From Rhizaria sp. SCN 62-66 (taxonomy: Eukaryota; Rhizaria, unplaced): a stretch of 59,563 bases of DNA. Shown piece by piece: positions 30,741 to 43,602 of this stretch (positions are counted from its first letter, which is position 1; each line of letters begins with the position of its first letter). Made by a program: the position numbers and the translations under genes. The notes beneath the pieces were generated by a model, which saw only the letters and a list, made by a program, of their open reading frames with translations, had not been told where the DNA came from and did not search any database. The DNA lies in the NCBI GenBank assembly GCA_001724265.1, contig MEDY01000159.1:1-59563 (forward strand), given 5' to 3'.

Positions 30741-33289
30741 GCGGGCCTCGGCGGCCGCGAGCACGGAGAGCGACGAAGATACACCGGCGGCGGCGGCGTC
30801 CTCGGCGGTCAGCACCGCACCCGTCGCCGTCGCCGTGCCGTCGCCAGAGGCGGCAGAGGCGGAGGAGAGCTTGAGGGCCTGGCGCTTGGCGCGGCGCGCG
30901 GTGAGCTTGTTCTCCATGCGCGTGACGGTGCGGCGCAGCTCGTCGGGGTTGCCGTCGCCGGGCCGGTTGGGCGTCAGCGGCACGAAAATGAGCGGGATGA
31001 ACATGAAGAGCACGACGACCAGGTGCAGCTGCCACAGGTTGTCGTAGTTCTCCAGTGTGATGCCGAACTCGGTGGTCAGCAGGGAAGAGAAGTTCATCGC
31101 GATCTGGTTGCCGATGTTGTTGACGACGCACGTGAGCGCGTAGACGGAGCCTTCGACCTGGTCCGGGCACAGCTTCGAGCACATGATTAGCACCGGCATA
31201 TACCTGGAGACGCGTAGGGGTCAGAAACAAAAGTTCGGTGAATGTGAGATTAAGAGAGAACAAAGTCAAAGAAATCGTTGAAAGTTGAACTTAGATACTC
31301 GGAATACATTTAACTTGTTTTAAACTAGCTTTGTGCCATGTTTGTGTGTTGACGTACATGATAAAGCCGGCGACGTCGTTGATGACCTCATTGCCCATGG
31401 CGAAGGCAAAGTCAGGCAGCCCCCACTTCTTGTTGACGCGGAAGATGAGCAGGAACGGGATGCACGACAGCACGGCCGAGACGATAATGGTGGTGTAGAA
31501 GATCGGGTGCAGCGGCGTGTTACGCAGGCAGGTGCGGTACAGAAACGCGCCCAGCGCGCCCGACACGGTGCCGATGGCGAGGATGTAGCTGTACTCGTCG
31601 TCAGAGAACCGCAGCTTCTTGAGGAGGAAGTTGACCCATGCGTCGCCGTCGTTGGGCAGGATGTTCCAGATGTAGACGAAAATCATGGGCATCCAGATCG
31701 AGTTAAGCTGCACGGCCTGCCAGATGCGCTCGATGTTCTCCATGAACGTCGGCGGCTCCTGGACACTGCCGTCGGCGTTGCGCATGCCCTCGTCCGCCAG
31801 TGGGATCATGCTGGGGATCAGCACGGCAAAGATAACGCAGCCCAGTGACAGGAAGATGTGCGCGGGGGGCACCTGGCCGTAGCGGAGAAGCCAGCCGCCG
31901 AGCAAGATACCCACGAACCTGAAGAGAAACAACAAGAATAAGCATACATATCAAGCCCAATATAACATATGTTGTTAGAAGAAGAACAAAATCATGCATG
32001 TAAAACTTCATAAAATACAATTTAATTGATGGCTAACGTAAAAGTTAAAATATGCGTGATACATCTTTTGTTTTGCGTTTTGCGTATTGCGTATTGCGTA
32101 CATTCCGGCGTAGCGGAGCATCCAGCAGAGCGTCTGCATCTTGCCGACCTGCGAGCCGTGCTCATGGCGCATGCGCTCGACGACGAGTGTGTCGACCATG
32201 GTGTCAGTCCACACGATGCCGAGCGTGGCGACGAAGAGCAGCATCGCCGTTGTGTCGACCGAGGGCGCGTCGAGGGCACCGAGAGTGATCCAGGCCGCGG
32301 CCGCCATGATGACGCCGCCGATCATGTAGGGCTTGCGGCGCTGGCCCAGAATCGGGACGCCGTCGGACAGGAACGCAAAGAAGATCTTCATGGAGAACGG
32401 GAGGTACATGACGACGCCGACGACGAGCGACTGCATCGCGGGCGAGACCTTGAGGTAGGCGATCATGAAGCGCCGCAGCGCGACAGTGGGGTAGCGGAGC
32501 GCGAAGCCGAGGATGAAGTAGAAGACCGGGATAGAGAAGTTGCGCAGGCGCCAGAAGTTGGTCTCCTGGTCGACAAGGTCGTCCTCCTCCTGCTGCAGCC
32601 GCTGCGCCGCGATGGCCTCGGGGGAAAGCCCGTCGAGGCTCACCCCGTGCTCGCCGCGACTGCCACTGGCGCTGCCATCGCCCGCGGTGGGCGCGCCGTC
32701 GCTGCCGCCCGTGGTGGTGTTGGCGCGGCCGAGCAGCGAGCCAAAGGTGGTCGAGTCGGGCAGCGACGGCGCGTCTGGACCGCCCGCGCCGGGCGCCGGG
32801 GTCGCGGAGCGAGAGCTCGCGCGGGAGCCGGAGCGGGAGTTGGCCAGGGACGGGGGACGGATCAGCGCGTAGCCGTCCACGTGCGGGTTCTGGTCGGGCG
32901 TGCTGCTGGGGGGACCGCCCTTGCCGCCGCCGGGAAGCGGGGAGAAGCCGAGCGGCTCTGTACGCACGCGGGGTCGGGCGAGGACGCGGAGGATAGATCA
33001 GGGAAGATAGCAATACCAACGTGGGGCAGGTTTAGAAGTAGAATAGAGGAGAAATATGCGTGAGTCGCAATGCAAAGTTGAAATATTTGGTATTATACGT
33101 AAATTAATTCGTCGTGCTAAAGATGCCGTTGAAAACAACTTTGTTGTCATGTAGCATGGAAGAGAAAGGAAGGATGGCCAGGGGGGATGACGAACCTTCC
33201 GTGAACGCGAGCTGAGACGAATCCCGCTCGGCGGTTCGCTGTGATGACGACAGAGACGCCGAGGAGTGGCGGCCACTGAACTCCATCAT
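30135..33289 (-). CDS. BT1-family folate/biopterin-type transporter
   Basis: There are four exons: 33289-33196, 32957-32102, 31918-31358 and 31203-30135 (donors GTTCGT, GTACGC, GTACGT). They join in frame to 859 residues and TAA. A roughly 150-residue disordered N terminus precedes a multi-spanning MFS-type core beginning near FSIPVFYFILGFALRYPTVA. Typical BT1 segments follow: MKIFFAFLSDGVPILGQRRK (loop 2-3), TDTMVDTLVVERMR, FVGILLGGWLL, INDVAGFIMYMPVLIMCSK and CPDQVEGSVYALTCVVNNIG, about 12 membrane helices in all. BT1 proteins of trypanosomatids, plants and oomycetes carry folate, biopterin or S-adenosylmethionine; the substrate here cannot be told. The last 240 residues are a cytoplasmic low-complexity tail with a Cys cluster (RCCSACSCCD). 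The ATG at 33289 was chosen because only the 33195 donor restores the frame to exon 2. It shares a 629-bp divergent region with RFT1. Confidence 0.88.
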
Positions 33290-33918
33290 CGCAGAGTCAC
33301 TGCGCAAAGAGGCGAACCAGAAAGACACGAAGGGTGTGACAATAGAAGAGGGCAGAGTGAGCGGCCAAGGACAGGGCATAAGGAGACTTCGGAGCGACCA
33401 GTTTCGGCACGCATTACAAGCCAAGAAAAGGCTTTCAGAATATCTAATTGGAGAACATAAGCTAAAGCAGCGTGAACTATCGCAATAACGACAGCAAACC
33501 CTTATTGATGGTTCTAGGCCGCACCTAGCGGATATCTCGGCTCGCTCGTCTCTGACTGTAACAGCTCGCCGCCGCCAAAGGTGTGGGCTGCTTTGCTTTG
33601 GTCGAGTCGAGTCAGCCGAATTCGGTCCCCCGATATCTCCACAGTTTTGTCGTCAACAACGACATGGGTGCACCTACGGGGATTTTTCTGTTGATTAACT
33701 ATGTATTGGTTTTCCACATCTCACCACAATGTGTTTTTTCTTGACTAACCACTCCATTATTCATCATCGCAACCACAGCAACAAAGCACCTTTCTCTGAA
33801 CCTCACCTTCCACAGTCTCGGAGAGACTTAACCTTTGTAACAAGCGCTCTCCCGGCGCCGCCGCTTTGACACCGCCGCGTTTAGCCGCGTGGGTGCGTTG
33901 GACTTTCTCCAGCAAGCA
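33290..33918. promoter_or_regulatory. Divergent promoter region, BT1 transporter / RFT1
   Basis: 629 bp between the two ATGs. A minus-strand open frame at 33717-33502 (with a TAG at 33516-33514 and then TAA) reads as ordinary protein but lacks an ATG. It is recorded as a finding, not as a gene. The 100 bp before RFT1 are pyrimidine-rich. Confidence 0.45.
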
Positions 33919-34092
33919 ATGCGTTCAAGCAAGAACAACAAATCTCAAGCAAGCTCGAGCAAGCAGCAGGCCTCTGACTCCGTTGCGAGTTGCAACGCAG
34001 CGGCTGTCGTTGTCCCCGGCGGCTGTATCCCTGCGTCCCACTCGGAGCCCGAGCAGGAAGCACAACAAGAGCAGCACGCAGAGCTACCCGCA

Positions 34093-34125
<33 letters not shown>

Positions 34126-36825
34126 AATATGGACAGCAACTCTGGTGCTCCGGCCAAAAGCACGTCTGTCCTCTCTCAGTCGCGTCTGCTCGTGCTGAAC
34201 CAAGTTATCGTGCGCCTGTTTACCTTCATCACGAACATCTTCGTGGTCCGCCGCGTCGGCGCCGCCGTCTTCGGGCTCGCGTCGGTCAACCTGTTCCTGC
34301 TATACACATCGGTCATCATCATCAGCCAGGAGGGCATCCGCAAGGCCGCCAACGCCGCCGGCTACGGCATCGGCTCAACAGTGCTGCAGTCGCAGCTCGC
34401 GCAACAGAGCGCGCAGCCCGGGGGGCCGCAGTCACTGCGTGCGCGCTCACGGTCGATCAGGGCCGCTGTGCTGGCCTCGTCGCACAACGTCGCCTGGCTG
34501 GTCCTCCCACTCGCGGTCGCGGTCGCGGGCATCGCGGTGTACCTCTACCTCAACGTCCTCCCGATGCCCTCGTTCGCGTCAAGCAGCCAGGCTCTTGAGT
34601 CCGCCGCGGCCGCCACCGCGGCCGAGTCTGCGGCTGAGGCCGAGTACCGGCTCTCGGTCTGGGCCCACGGCGCGGCCGCCGTCGTTGAGGCCGCCGCCGC
34701 GCCGCTGTACGTCTTCGCGCAGCGCCGGGGCGACTTCCGCGCGCGGCTTGTGACTGAGGCGCCCGGAAACGTGCTGCGGTGCGTCGTCACGCTCGTGCTC
34801 GCGCTGGCCGCCGCCGGCCAGAGCGGCGGCGGCCTAAACAGTGGCAGCGCGACCGGCGCCGCCGCCGTCACTGCGGCCGCGGCTGCCAGCGCGAGCGCCA
34901 GCGCTGGCGTCGGCCTCCGCGGTGGCGTTGTCCGCGCTCTGTGGTCCTGGCTCGGGGCGCTTGGCGGCAGCGGGCTGATGGCCTTCACGCTGGGGCAGCT
35001 CGCGTACTCGTGCTACTTCTGCGCCGCGTACTTCTGGATCTTCGCGCAGGCCGTGTTGCGGAACCAAAAGAAAACCGCCAAGGGTTCCGTGGGGGCAGGT
35101 GGCCGTGAGCAGCTGGAGCTGAGTGGCGACGCTAGCGACTCTGAGCTCGAGTTCATGTCCCTGCCATCGTTATTCCCCCTGCCTCCACGCATTGCTGCCG
35201 CATATGCTAACAGCAACAACAGCAACAAGCCTCGGTCTCAGTCTCAGCCGCAGTCTCAGTCGGGCAAGAGCAGCAGCAGCGGCGGTGTTGGCGCAGAGTG
35301 CAGTCTGCCGTTCTTTGACCCCAGTCTGCTGCGCGTGTGGCTCTCATTCGCCTCCCACAGCCTCGGCAAGCTCGCCGTGCAGGAGGGCGGCAACCTGCTG
35401 CTGGTCTCGTCCTCCGCGCTCTCGCCGGAGTCGATGGGGGCGATGGCGCTGGTGTCGAACCTGGGCTCCATCCCCGTGCGCATGCTCTTCCTGCCGCTCG
35501 AGGAGGCCGCGGCCGTGGGCTTCGCGCAGGCGGTGCGCGGCTACCGGGTCGCCATGGAGGGCGTCGCGCTGGCGCAGGAGCAGGAGCAGCATACGCTCGC
35601 TCTGCAACAGCAACAGCAGCAGCAGCGCGCAAAGGGCAAGGGCGGCAATAGGGGTGTTATTGTCGAGGCGGATGCTGCTGATCACGATGACATTGTTGAT
35701 CACAACAACGCGGAGAATGCTGATGACGACAATGATGATGAGAATAGCACTCTCGTCGACCGCCGCCCTGGCGCCAAGAAGTCAAGCCGCCCTTTTCCCA
35801 ACAACTCTGGCTCTGCGATCGCGAGCGCTAGTGTCATTGCGAGCGTCCCCAGTGCCGTCCCTGCGTCCGTGCTCTCAGCGGCTGCGGCGGCCTCCGAGTC
35901 CCTCTCGGCGGTGGTGTCCTCCCTGTGCACAGTCACGCGCACCGTCACGACCGTTGGAGGCGTCTTCGCGGCCTTCGGGCCCCCGCTCTCGCTGCTCGCC
36001 ATCGACCTGCTCTACGGCGCCAACTGGAGCCGGGGTGAGGCGCCCGCGTCTCTGGCGTGCTACTCGCTGCTCATTCCTGTGCTTGCGCTCAACGGCGTCG
36101 GCGAGGCCTTCGTCAACGCCGCGGCGTCGTCGCAGACCGACCTCAACCGCATCGGGACAAACATGGTTCTCTTCTCCATCGCCTACATCGCGCTCTCCGC
36201 GATGGCCATGCGGCTTGACTTCGGCGCGCGCGGTGAGATCGGCGCGAACGCGGCCAGCATGGCGCTCCGGGCCGCGGTGGCGTTCAAGTGGACGCATAGA
36301 GCGCTGATGCAGAGGCAGCGTGACATCGTCAAAGTCACGACGTACCCCGACAATGGCAAGAGCTCTAGCGTCTCTGTATCGGATGGCGACGCCAAGTCGA
36401 GTGCTACGGCGAGTGCCTCGGCTGCTCCATTGGCTGTGAGCGGCTCGTGGTGGCACAAGGCGCTGCCCAGCCGCCGCACGCTCACCTTGCTGTGCGTAGC
36501 GAGCGTCGTCCTGTGGACGCTTACGCTGACGCTGGTGATGCCGATGTGCGCCGCGCCCGTGTTCACCGCCGCCCACGGCCACTCCGGCGCTAGCCTGAAC
36601 GCTGCTGCTGGCAGCGGCGACAGCGGCAGCGGCAGTGGCAGTGACGACTGGTGGCTGTGCGACCTCTCGCAGGCCACGGCCCGAGAGAAGCTTTGGCCCT
36701 ATGCCGCCTCCGCCGCGGCGGCCGCCGTGCTGGCGCTGGCCGTGGGCTGGTCGGCCGCGCTGGACGCCGGGATGGGGCTGGGCCAGTTCGTGCGCAACCG
36801 CGGTCGAGTGGACAAGAACAAGTGA
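33919..36825 (+). CDS. RFT1: RFT1-like protein (ER N-glycan precursor assembly)
   Basis: This is an intronless frame from the first ATG (33919) to TGA, 968 residues. After an N-terminal Gln-rich tail, the start of the RFT1 fold is recognisable: SRLLVLNQVIVRLFTFITN, FVVRRVG, then FGLASVNLFLLYTSVIIISQ and EGIRKAA. The central signature LSFASHSLGKLAVQEGGNLL, then GAMALVSNLGSIPVRMLFLP and LEEAAAVGFAQ, matches the family pattern KHLLTEGDR, then NLGSLVARLLFQPIEE. About 10-12 membrane helices can be picked out. RFT1 is required for using Man5GlcNAc2-PP-dolichol across the ER membrane; whether it is itself the flippase is disputed. Fungal and animal proteins are about 540 residues. The excess here is Ala/Ser/Asn insertions plus an acidic Asp/Asn loop near 35690-35760. 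CTCACGGTC occurs at 34446. Confidence 0.88.
34095..34125 (+). repeat. CAG run encoding poly-Gln
   Basis: About ten consecutive Gln codons, nearly all CAG, lie in the N-terminal tail of the RFT1-like protein just before the first membrane helix. Confidence 0.85.
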
Positions 36826-37419
36826 GAGGCGGATTTGCGCTAAGCGGTTCGCGTTTATTATGATGTTTTAATGCAGATCTAGCCTGAGCAATGGCCACAA
36901 CAAGATGTATACATAGCGTTTAACTACTTTGTGGCAATGATCGGTGATATAGTTGATAATAGCAGTGTTGTAATGTGTATTTGTTTTCTCTTTTGCAGTG
37001 TCGTATTGCGTTTTAGTGAGTGTGTGCGTTATCATATGGCTTCTTGCTCATAGCAGAGAGCTCTTGTGCGATAACAAAGACAAGATATATAAAACTCCGA
37101 GAACAGGAATACGTGACAAGAAGAGCCAGTAGTTTACAACATGAATATTCTATTTGTTGTTTGAGAGACTGTTTTACTTACTGACAAAAGCTAGATTTTG
37201 TTGCTGTTGTTGTTGTTTTGTTCGTATTATTATGTAAAAAAGAAAAGAATGTGAAGGTTCTTTTGTTTAAATATTCGAAGAAATACCGGCCCTCTAAACC
37301 CGACACAGATACACATCGTAACGTTTTACTATTATGAAGCTTGTTGTTAGTCATAGTGTGTCTGCCAAAGGTCGAGAGCGAAGCACTACTTACACGGTTG
37401 AATAATGTAAGAGGGGTAC
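36826..37419. other. Convergent intergenic region
   Basis: 594 bp of AT-rich DNA between the 3' ends of RFT1 and mitochondrial Hsp70. It includes T-rich runs and a GTTGTTGTTGTT stretch near 37200. No coding or RNA feature was seen. Confidence 0.5.
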
Positions 37420-37423
37420 TTAG
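37407..37423 (-). repeat. Dispersed-element copy at the Hsp70 stop codon
   Basis: The minus strand reads CTAAGTACCCCTCTTAC. The TAA stop of mitochondrial Hsp70 (37422-37420) is inside the left half-site. Confidence 0.55.
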
Positions 37424-38877
37424 TTCTTCTTGGTCTCGTACTCGGCGTCGACGACGTTCTCCTTCTCCTTGCCCGCATCAGAGCTGGAGGAGGAGGAGGA
37501 GCTGGAGCTCGAGTTGCCCTTGTTCTTGTACACGGCCTCGCCGATCTTGGTGGCGGCCTTGTTGAGGGCCTCAAGGGCGGGCTTGAGCGCGTCCATGTCC
37601 TCGTTATTGACGGCAGCGCGGGCCTTCTCGATGGCCTCGTTGACGTGGGTGACGGTGGCCTCGTCGCAGGCAGCCTTGTGCTCGTTGAGCGACTTCTCAG
37701 TGTTGAAGATGAGCGTCTCGGCCTGGTTCTTGTTCTCGGCGAACTCCTTGCGCTTGATGTCGTCGTCCTGGAAACGCTCGGCGTCCTGCACCATGCGCTC
37801 CATGTCCTCCTTGCTCAGGCCGCCGGACGAGGCGATCGTGATGGCCTGCTCCTTGCCGGTCGCCTTGTCGCGCGCGGAGACGTTGACGATGCCGGAGGCG
37901 TCGATGTCGAAGGTGACCTCGATCTGGGGGGTGCCGCGGGCCGCGGGGGGGATGCCGACGAGGTCGAACTCGCCGAGCATCTTGTTGTCGCCGGCCATGG
38001 GGCGCTCACCCTGGAGGACCTTAATGCCGACCTGCGTCTGGTTGTCGGACGCCGTAGAGAAGACCTGGGACTTCTTGGTGGGGATCGTGGTGTTGCGGTT
38101 GATGAGCTTGGTGAAGACGCCGCCGAGGGTCTCGATACCGAGCGAGAGCGGGGTGACGTCGAGCAGCAGCACGTCGGACACGTTGCCACGGATGACACCG
38201 CCCTGGATGGCGGCGCCGGCGGCGACGACCTCGTCGGGGTTGACGCTCTTGTTGGGGGCCTTGCCGAAGAACTTCTCGACCTGGGCGTGGAGCTTGGGCC
38301 AGCGGGTCATGCCGCCGACAAGCACGACCTCGTCGATGTCCTTCTTGCCGATGCCGGAGTCCTTGATGCAGTTCTCGCAGGGAGGGAACGTCTTCTGGAG
38401 CAGGGCGTCAGTGAGGTTGTCGTGCTGCGCGCGGGTAAGCTTGATGAGCATGTGCTTGGGGCCGTTGGCGTCGGCGGTGATGAAGGGAAGGTTGATCTCG
38501 GTCGCCGTGGAGTGGGCAAGCTCGATCTTGGCCTTCTCGGCGGCCTCGCGGATGCGCTGGAGCGCGAGCGTGTCCTTGCTAAGGTCGATGCCGTCGGACT
38601 TCTTGTACTCCTTGAGGAGGAAGTCGACGAGCAGAGCATCGAAGTCCTCGCCACCGAGGTGGGTGTCACCGTTGGTGGCCTTGACCTCGAACACACCGGA
38701 CTGGATCTCGAGGATCGACACGTCGAAAGTGCCGCCGCCGAGGTCGTAGACAGCGATGACCTGGCCGTCCTTGCGGTCGAGGCCGTAGGCGAGAGCGGCG
38801 GCGGTGGGCTCGTTGAGGATGCGGCGCACATTCAGGCCGGCGATCTTACCGGCGTCCTTGGTGGCCTGACGCTGGGC

Positions 38878-38910
<33 letters not shown>

Positions 38911-39675
38911 CTCGGTGACCTTGCGCGAGAGGTAGTCCTCGGCGGTGGACTTCATCTTCATCAGAACGAAAGCGCCGACCTGCGAGGGGGAGTACTTCTT
39001 GCCGTGCGCCTCGACCCAGGCGTCGCCGTTGCCCGCGGCAACGATCTTGTAGGGGGAGGTCTTGATGTCCTTCTGGGTCGCGGGGTCGTCGTAGCGGCGG
39101 CCGATGAGGCGCTTGACGGCAAAGAAGGTGCCGGCAGGGTTCTGGACGGCCTGGCGACGCGCGGGGGCGCCGACGAGCATCTCGCCGGACTCGGTGAAAG
39201 CCACGGTCGAAGGGGTCGTGCGGGCACCCTCGGAGTTCTCGATGATGCGGTAGTTCTTGCCTTCCATGATGGCGACGCACGAGTTGGTGGTGCCGAGGTC
39301 GACGCCGATGATGTCGCCCTGCGAGGGCGCGGTGACGGAAGAGGCGCGGAGGGGGATCGACACCGCAGCCTGCGAAAACAAAACAAATCATCAAACAACG
39401 AAAAGAAGAAGAAAGAGAATGGTCGAAGAAGGTGAGATTATATGTTCGGATGATATAATGGAGCTGATGATAGAGAGCAATTGAGGCGAGAATGTGCGAG
39501 TCTTGGACTCCGCACCTGGAGAGGGGCAGGGCCGGCGCAATGCACAAATTTGGAGACGCAAATGCGCAGCATAAGGCGTGATACATAGATAGGGATGGAG
39601 ATCTAGAAGTGGGGAAAGACATACCTTAAGGCCGGGCGCAACCTTCGTGGCCTTGGAAGCGAAACGAGAGAGCAT
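37420..39675 (-). CDS. Mitochondrial Hsp70 (DnaK/HSPA9 type)
   Basis: There are two exons: 39675-39625 (17 codons) and 39369-37420, with donor GTATGT and acceptor CAG, phase 0. They give 666 residues and TAA. The N terminus [17 protein letters not shown] is a basic, amphipathic presequence and the intron falls right after it. The ATPase domain has [18 protein letters not shown] (residues about 37-54), the phosphate-2 motif [15 protein letters not shown] and [30 protein letters not shown] is typical of the bacterial/mitochondrial branch. The substrate-binding domain ([20 protein letters not shown]) and helical lid follow, then a Ser-run tail ending in EYETKKN. It drives matrix import and folding with a GrpE and a J-protein partner. 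The core is free of insertions, unlike its neighbours, so this is the best-behaved gene for calibrating codon use. It contains no UAG. Confidence 0.97.
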
Positions 39676-40669
39676 CTACTCAAGTCGGGGATTGGGTGAA
39701 ACACGGCAGGTGCAGAGTGGTGAACAAGACGAAATGTGCGACGCAGCGAATCGCGCAGGGAAACAGAAAATAATAGACGGGAAGATGCGCTATAGAATTA
39801 CCAAGTAATGAGCACTGATCGGGGCAGTACGTCCTTCTTGCATCAAGACGGCCATAAGTCCGAGGCTGCCCGACCGAGTTTGCGGAGGTTCTCGAAACCA
39901 ACCTGCGGCTTGACTTAACCCATATGAGCACAGAACAGCACTTTGCGCTAAACACGTAACTGATATCCGCAGAACCAAAGTGAAAACTTATTTTATGCTA
40001 CATTATCTAGTATGTACACTTGGTTGCAAAGCATTAGACAAGTCATGGCATGCGCAGATCGAGGAGGAAGTGGAAACCTTTTCGTTTAGTGGTGGAATCT
40101 TTTTTGCGAACTGGTGACTGGCCAACCAATCCACCACCAACCACCACAACAACGAAATCTTCTGCCAGTTTGCCACTGCAGACACTAGTTCGACAGCTCT
40201 ATCCCCGATGATGCATGTATAATTACGCCAATAAGTTAAACTTGGAGCATTGTATGACTCAGTATGGCTGATGTGTTTACTGTCGGAGAAACCAGACTGT
40301 ATTTTTGCACTTTAGAGGCATCTCTCTTGCGGTTCTCTGGTGTGATCTGTCAGTCTCACATTGTTCTCGATAGAACCATAACAACGGCCCTGAATACCCC
40401 CATGACACTACCAGCGCATCACCACACTTTTTTGTACTGAACACCGTACTCTTACTCCGATTTTGACTTGCTCTGTCTCCCAACCGCATTTCCTGGAACA
40501 CATAGAGTAACTTAACTCTCTGTCTCTCTCAAGCCCCTCTCAGCCCTCTCGTTTCATCCCGCGCAGCCGCAGCCGCTCTCGTGCTGCCCCCCATGCCGTA
40601 CTAAACAGGGCGCTGCCCCAACTCTCTGACTCACAAACAAGTCGGCTTGCAAGTTCGACACATCACACC
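39676..40669. promoter_or_regulatory. Divergent promoter region, mtHsp70 / PP2C
   Basis: 994 bp between the two ATGs. The last 150 bp before the PP2C gene are very pyrimidine-rich on the plus strand (ctctgtctctctcaagcccc and following), like a transcription start or leader. I found no clear heat-shock element array. Minus-strand frames at 39680-39955 and 40277-40501 look like chance. Confidence 0.45.
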
Positions 40670-43571
40670 ATGAGCAACCTCAACAACAGTCACAGCTCGC
40701 ATCAGCAGCAGCAGCAGCAACGCCAGCATGTCCACCGACACAGCGTCAGCAGCGGCAGCGGCGGTGGCGGCGGCCTGCCCCCGCAGCCGCTGTCACCGAC
40801 CAGCTCCGACTCCGGCGACGGCGACGGCGACAGCGATGACTGCGGCACCTTCACTCCCCTGCCGCTGCCGCTGCTGCTGGCCACCTCCCCTATCGCCGGC
40901 AACAGCGCGGGCCACGACCTCGCCAGCGGTGGCAGTGGCTTCAAGGGCGCTACTGGTGGCGCCGCGGCGGGTAGGGGCGCCGGCGGTGTCAGTACCTCGG
41001 GTGTAAGTACCTCAGGTCTCAGCACACGCTTGCACTACACTTCGTCGCCCTTAGCACTGCCGCTGCCGCTGCCGCTGCCTTCACACGGTCACTCTGCTGC
41101 CCACGGCCACGGCCTCGGCCACAGTGGCAGCAGCCACACGAACAGCACGGGCGACAGCAATGCGCCGCCAGGGTACTTACACGCGGGGTACTTACATCGG
41201 GCCGCAGCCTCGCCAGCAGGTTCAGCGATCTCAGTCACGTCGTCCTCATCGTTCCACTCTGCAATTGGTCCCAGTCCCGCACTCCACGCAACGCCGGTCG
41301 ACATCGCCGCTAGCACCAGCAGCAGTAGCAGCAGCTCCGCAGCAGCAGCAGCAGTGGCGGCGGCGGCGGCGGCAGCGGCAGTCAGTGGGTCATCGTCGCA
41401 TTTGCACTCTTATCTGTACACGAAGCCTCAGCAGCCGACCCACTTCGGGCCTGGCTTCAGCCCCCATCTGACTCCGGCGCTGGCCCCGCTGCACTCAGTG
41501 GCGCCCCTCAGCCTCAGTCTCGGGCAAGCTCAGTCGCACTCCCAGCCGCATATCCGCACGCACTCGCCTCTCATGCATGCCTCGCAGTCCCAGTCCCTGT
41601 TGCAGTCCCAGCCGCAGCTGCAATCGCATTCATTGTCGTCGCACGCACAGAGTATCCACGGCGCCATCACAGTCAATAGCCCGAGTCCGAGCTCCCTTGG
41701 CCACACTGGCACTTCAGGCACCGCGTTGTTCAACCGGTTTGGCCCCATCAGCAACACGAGCAACCCGAACAAGACGGTTGTATCGTGTTCTAGCCTGTTC
41801 AGCAACAATAACAATAACAATAACAATAACAACAACAACAGTGCTAATGCGAGTAGTGACATGTGTGTGCCGCTGCCGCTGCCGCAGTCGCTGTTGACTG
41901 AGCAGGAGTCGCACAACACCAATAGCAGCCAGAACAACACGGCCGCGGCGACGACAATGGTGAGCGCCGCCCACAGCGCGCAAAGCGTCGTGATGAGTGT
42001 CAACAATACGCAGAATATCAACCTCGGTGCTGGTGGTGGTGGAACGGCATTCACGAGGACGCACACTCCTGAGTCAAGTGTTACCGGTGCACACGACCCG
42101 GACGATCGCAATAACAACAACAATAACACTATCAACAACATGACTGCAAATAATGACGCGAATCATGCCGACGTGAACACAGGTGACACGGCTGCTGCTG
42201 CTGCTGCTGCGGCTAATACTGCTGCTGCTGCTGGGGTAACACGTGGCAATGCGAGCGGCCTTGCTCCCGGCTATCTAAGTACCCGCAGCGCGTCATCGGT
42301 GAATCTAAGTGGCCATGCCAGTACCCAGGCCGCTTTGTCAGTCCCGTGGCGGACCCGCGAGCCTCTCCACCTGCCCTCCGCCTTTTCACTCAACAGCAAC
42401 GTCCACAGCAACTTCACCTTGAACAGCAAAACAAACGCGCTTCTGTCGCCTGCCGGCGTCGGCGTCGGCTTGGCGGCTGCGACCAAGGCCACTGCCCCTG
42501 GTGTTGCTCTGAACAGCAGCAATAGTAACCTGCGCACGCACAGCTTGTCCCGCGCGAGCACGACCGGGTTCGCCGCTGCCCATTCGCTGGAGAGAGTCAA
42601 GCCGGGCCACAGCCTCTCTGCCACCAGCGCCGCGGCCGGTGCGAATGCTCTTGCGAGTGCTTCTCACGGCCACGGCCACGCCCCGAGCCATAGCAACAGC
42701 AGCAACAACCTCGCCGGCATCCTGAGCGCCGACGGTCTCGGCGGGCTCGCGGCCGGCACGCCCCCCGGCCCTAGCCCCAGCCCGAGTCCCCTGTCGCCGG
42801 TGTCGGAGCCCCAAACGCAGTCAGACGCGCTGTCCGTATCGCGCTCGCAGCTGCAGAGCTCGCCGCAGAAACAGCACCTGCAGCTGACTCAGCAGCAGCT
42901 TCAGCAGTCGCCGTCGAGGGGCAGCCTGAGCCACGGGCACAACGGCAATCTGATCGACAGTTTGAGTGGCGTCACGCTGCCGCTGCTGCTGCGGCCCTCC
43001 TCGGTCGCGAGCAGCACCACCAGCGCAAGCACCAACGTGACCAGCGCCAACGCAAACGCACACGTGAATGCGAACATGTGCAATAGCGCTGCGACGAATG
43101 CGGCGGCGACTGCTCCGAACACTGGGAACGTGTTGATGGTGGAGTCTGCTTTAGTCTCCACGGTGAACCCGGCGCTTTCCAGTCTAAGTACCTTCGGAAC
43201 GCGCGCCCGCTCACAGTCACTGAGCAGCGGCAGTGCGTATGTAAGTACCCCAGTCGGCCTCGTCCCCTTACCTTCGCCTTTTTCCGTACCACCGACCTCT
43301 CAGGGGCACTTACCCCCCGTGAGGCCCTTACATGGTCTAAGTATCACGAGCAGCCATGCGTTGAGTTCACAGTCCTTCAACCACGAACAACAACAGCAGC
43401 AGCGGCAACAACAGCAGGAGCAAGAGCAGCTCGATGGCGAGCAGCAGCAACAGCTGCAGTCGCTGACAGTATCGCAGTCAGTACCGCATTCACAGTCGAT
43501 GGTGCAGTCGTTTGTGTTGCCCGCACCGACGTTCACGCAATCGCACAGCAACACCACGAACAACAGCAGCC

Positions 43572-43602
<31 letters not shown>

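Noticed and set aside
30135-31199. Treating the separate BT1 frames (30135-31199, 31291-31935, 32008-32967) as distinct genes
   Set aside because: Donor/acceptor pairs join them in frame to one continuous transporter with the expected helix order.
37645-39435. 596-codon plus-strand frame antisense to mitochondrial Hsp70
   Set aside because: The minus-strand frame is an unmistakable Hsp70. Long antisense frames are expected in GC-rich coding DNA, and this one has no recognisable motif.
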